Part shown: positions 62,773 to 64,000 of the stretch, one piece after another
Layout of the letters: the number at the start of each line of letters is the position of its first letter
Position numbering within the stretch: position 1 is the stretch's first letter
From: Flavobacterium ranwuense
GTDB taxonomy: Bacteria > Bacteroidota > Bacteroidia > Flavobacteriales > Flavobacteriaceae
Length of the DNA: 64,000 nucleotides
Direction: 5' to 3'
NCBI RefSeq assembly: GCF_004349315.1
Contig: NZ_SMLH01000001.1
Span: 682,001-746,000, forward strand
Notes under the pieces: generated by a model
The model's input: only the letters and a program-made list of their open reading frames with translations
What the model was told of the DNA's origin: nothing
Databases searched by the model: none
Program-made: the position numbers and the translations under genes

Positions 62773-64000
62773 ATGACAAATACTTCTTTTTTAGATAAAA
62801 TAGCTTCGGTTTTAATCGAAAATCACTCGGACAATCTTTCTAATACAATTGTTGTTTTACCAAACAAACGAGCCAAAATATTCTTAATTGAAGCCTTAAA
62901 AAATCAAGTCACAACAAATATACTTTCGCCCGAAATTATAAGTATTGAAGATTTTGTTCAAAACATAGCCGGTATTCGTACCATAGAGCCCATTGAATTA
63001 TTATTTGAATTCTACGAAGTCTACTTATCTATTACCGATAAAGCAAATCAACAAACCTTTGAATTGTTTGCCAATTGGGCAAAAACATTGTTGCAGGATT
63101 TTAATGAAATTGACCTTTATTTATTAGAACCATCCCATGTTCTTTCGTATTTGAAAGATATTGAAGACATCAAAAAGTGGGGAATTGAAGTCGAAAACAA
63201 AACGGCCTTATTAGAGAAATATATTGATTTTTGGAAGTTACTGCCCAATTACTATCAATCCCTTTATACTCATTTGCTGAATAAAGGAATCGGTTATCAG
63301 GGCTTGATTTATAGGGAAGCGGTAAACAATCTAAATCATTTTTCGAATTCTGTACAAGACAAACAATTTGTGTTTGCTGGTTTTAATGCGTTGAATGCAG
63401 CCGAAGAAAAAATAATCCAGCACCTTATCGCTTCTGATCAGGCCAAAATATATTGGGATGTAGATCAAACCTTTCTAAATGATCCATATCACGATGCAGG
63501 GCTGTTTGTACGACGTTTCAAAGAAAGCTGGAAACATTATAAACAACATCCGTTTGAATGGATTGTAAATGATTTTTCGCAGACTAAAAACATTCAGATT
63601 ATTGGAACACCAAAAACAATTGGTCAGGCTAAAATAGCCGGAAGTATTATTGAAAAGATCATCAATGAAAACCCAGAAGGGAAGCTTGATAAAGTAGCTG
63701 TGGTTCTGGGAGAGGAAAATCTTTTGGTTCCGCTTTTATATTCGTTACCGTCAAGCGTTGGCGCTTTGAATATTACTATGGGGTATTCGAGTAAGAACAA
63801 TCCAGCGCAGATTTTGATTGCCAAATTATTCAAAATGCACACGAATGCATTCTCCAGAAATGCCAAAAGTTACGTGTTGTATTACAAAGATGTATTGGAT
63901 GTTTTGACCCATCCTTTGGTGGAACCGTATGCGAAAACCAGCGCGCTTGTCCATACCATCAATCAAAACAATTATACTTTTATTACGCATCATAAATTGA
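62773..64000 (+). CDS. AddB-like PD-(D/E)XK nuclease family protein, partial (3' end outside window)
   Basis: An open frame of 409 codons starts at ATG 62773 and runs off the window with no stop. The N-terminus has VVLPNKRAKIFL, the inactivated helicase-like start of AddB/RecC-like subunits in Bacteroidota, and VFAGFNALNAAEEKII later. The nuclease motif would be at the missing C-terminus. It is the likely partner of the helicase-nuclease at 56726; kbl and ompA lie between them. Confidence 0.78.
   Translation, partial: MTNTSFLDKIASVLIENHSDNLSNTIVVLPNKRAKIFLIEALKNQVTTNILSPEIISIEDFVQNIAGIRTIEPIELLFEFYEVYLSITDKANQQTFELFANWAKTLLQDFNEIDLYLLEPSHVLSYLKDIEDIKKWGIEVENKTALLEKYIDFWKLLPNYYQSLYTHLLNKGIGYQGLIYREAVNNLNHFSNSVQDKQFVFAGFNALNAAEEKIIQHLIASDQAKIYWDVDQTFLNDPYHDAGLFVRRFKESWKHYKQHPFEWIVNDFSQTKNIQIIGTPKTIGQAKIAGSIIEKIINENPEGKLDKVAVVLGEENLLVPLLYSLPSSVGALNITMGYSSKNNPAQILIAKLFKMHTNAFSRNAKSYVLYYKDVLDVLTHPLVEPYAKTSALVHTINQNNYTFITHHKL

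Overview
The window is AT-rich chromosomal DNA (roughly one third G+C by eye) from a member of the Bacteroidota, most likely the genus Flavobacterium. Reasons: upstream elements of the TTG...TAnnTTTG type, few clear Shine-Dalgarno sequences, Flavobacterium-type proteins (trifunctional MMPL transporter, DarA/DarB, a tyrosine ammonia-lyase that I recognise as very close to the characterised F. johnsoniae enzyme), and dispersed intergenic repeats of the kind seen in that genus. I see no tRNA, rRNA, CRISPR array, complete insertion sequence or prophage.

Layout. 1-9.7 kb: housekeeping genes, namely acpP-fabF (minus), purN, rnhA, a PfkB kinase, a PurF-like amidotransferase, Fe/Mn superoxide dismutase, comF and glyS. 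10.0-14.2 kb: a signalling island with a LytTR response regulator, a small secreted protein made of four 14-residue repeats, a TPR sensor kinase with a TTG start, and its response regulator. 14.2-19.2 kb: thiL, a PfkB sugar kinase, lepA and a secreted hypothetical protein.

19.2-52.2 kb is one large pigment locus of the flexirubin type (aryl polyene esterified to a dialkylresorcinol). A divergent halogenase-like flavoenzyme faces a long plus-strand run. Proposed logic (inference from families): tyrosine ammonia-lyase makes 4-coumarate; the AMP-binding ligase at the far end activates it; carrier proteins, ketosynthases, the FabG reductase and three hotdog proteins extend and dehydrate the polyene; DarA/DarB make the dialkylresorcinol; an LpxL-like acyltransferase, a BtrH-like protein or a C45 acyltransferase could form the ester; an ABC exporter, an MMPL fusion, LolA-like and lipoprotein partners and two small beta-barrels could place the pigment in the outer membrane. 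The locus holds two overlapping pairs of one intact ketosynthase plus one degenerate ketosynthase, resembling the KS/chain-length-factor logic of aryl polyene systems. A GxxExxY gene remnant flanked by a perfect 17-bp inverted repeat interrupts it.

52.2-64 kb: housekeeping again: dusB, a MATE exporter, a LolC/E-like permease, rbfA, an AddA/RecB-like helicase-nuclease, kbl, an OmpA protein with TSP3 repeats, and the start of an AddB-like gene that runs off the window end.

The most interesting items are the paired active/dead ketosynthases, the halogenase-like enzyme with both family motifs, the unassigned HTH-like and BtrH-like proteins in the pigment locus, and the LytTR regulator with a 21-bp-spaced direct repeat lying before the repeat-protein gene. 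Family assignments are from reading motifs by eye and from memory; no database search was possible.
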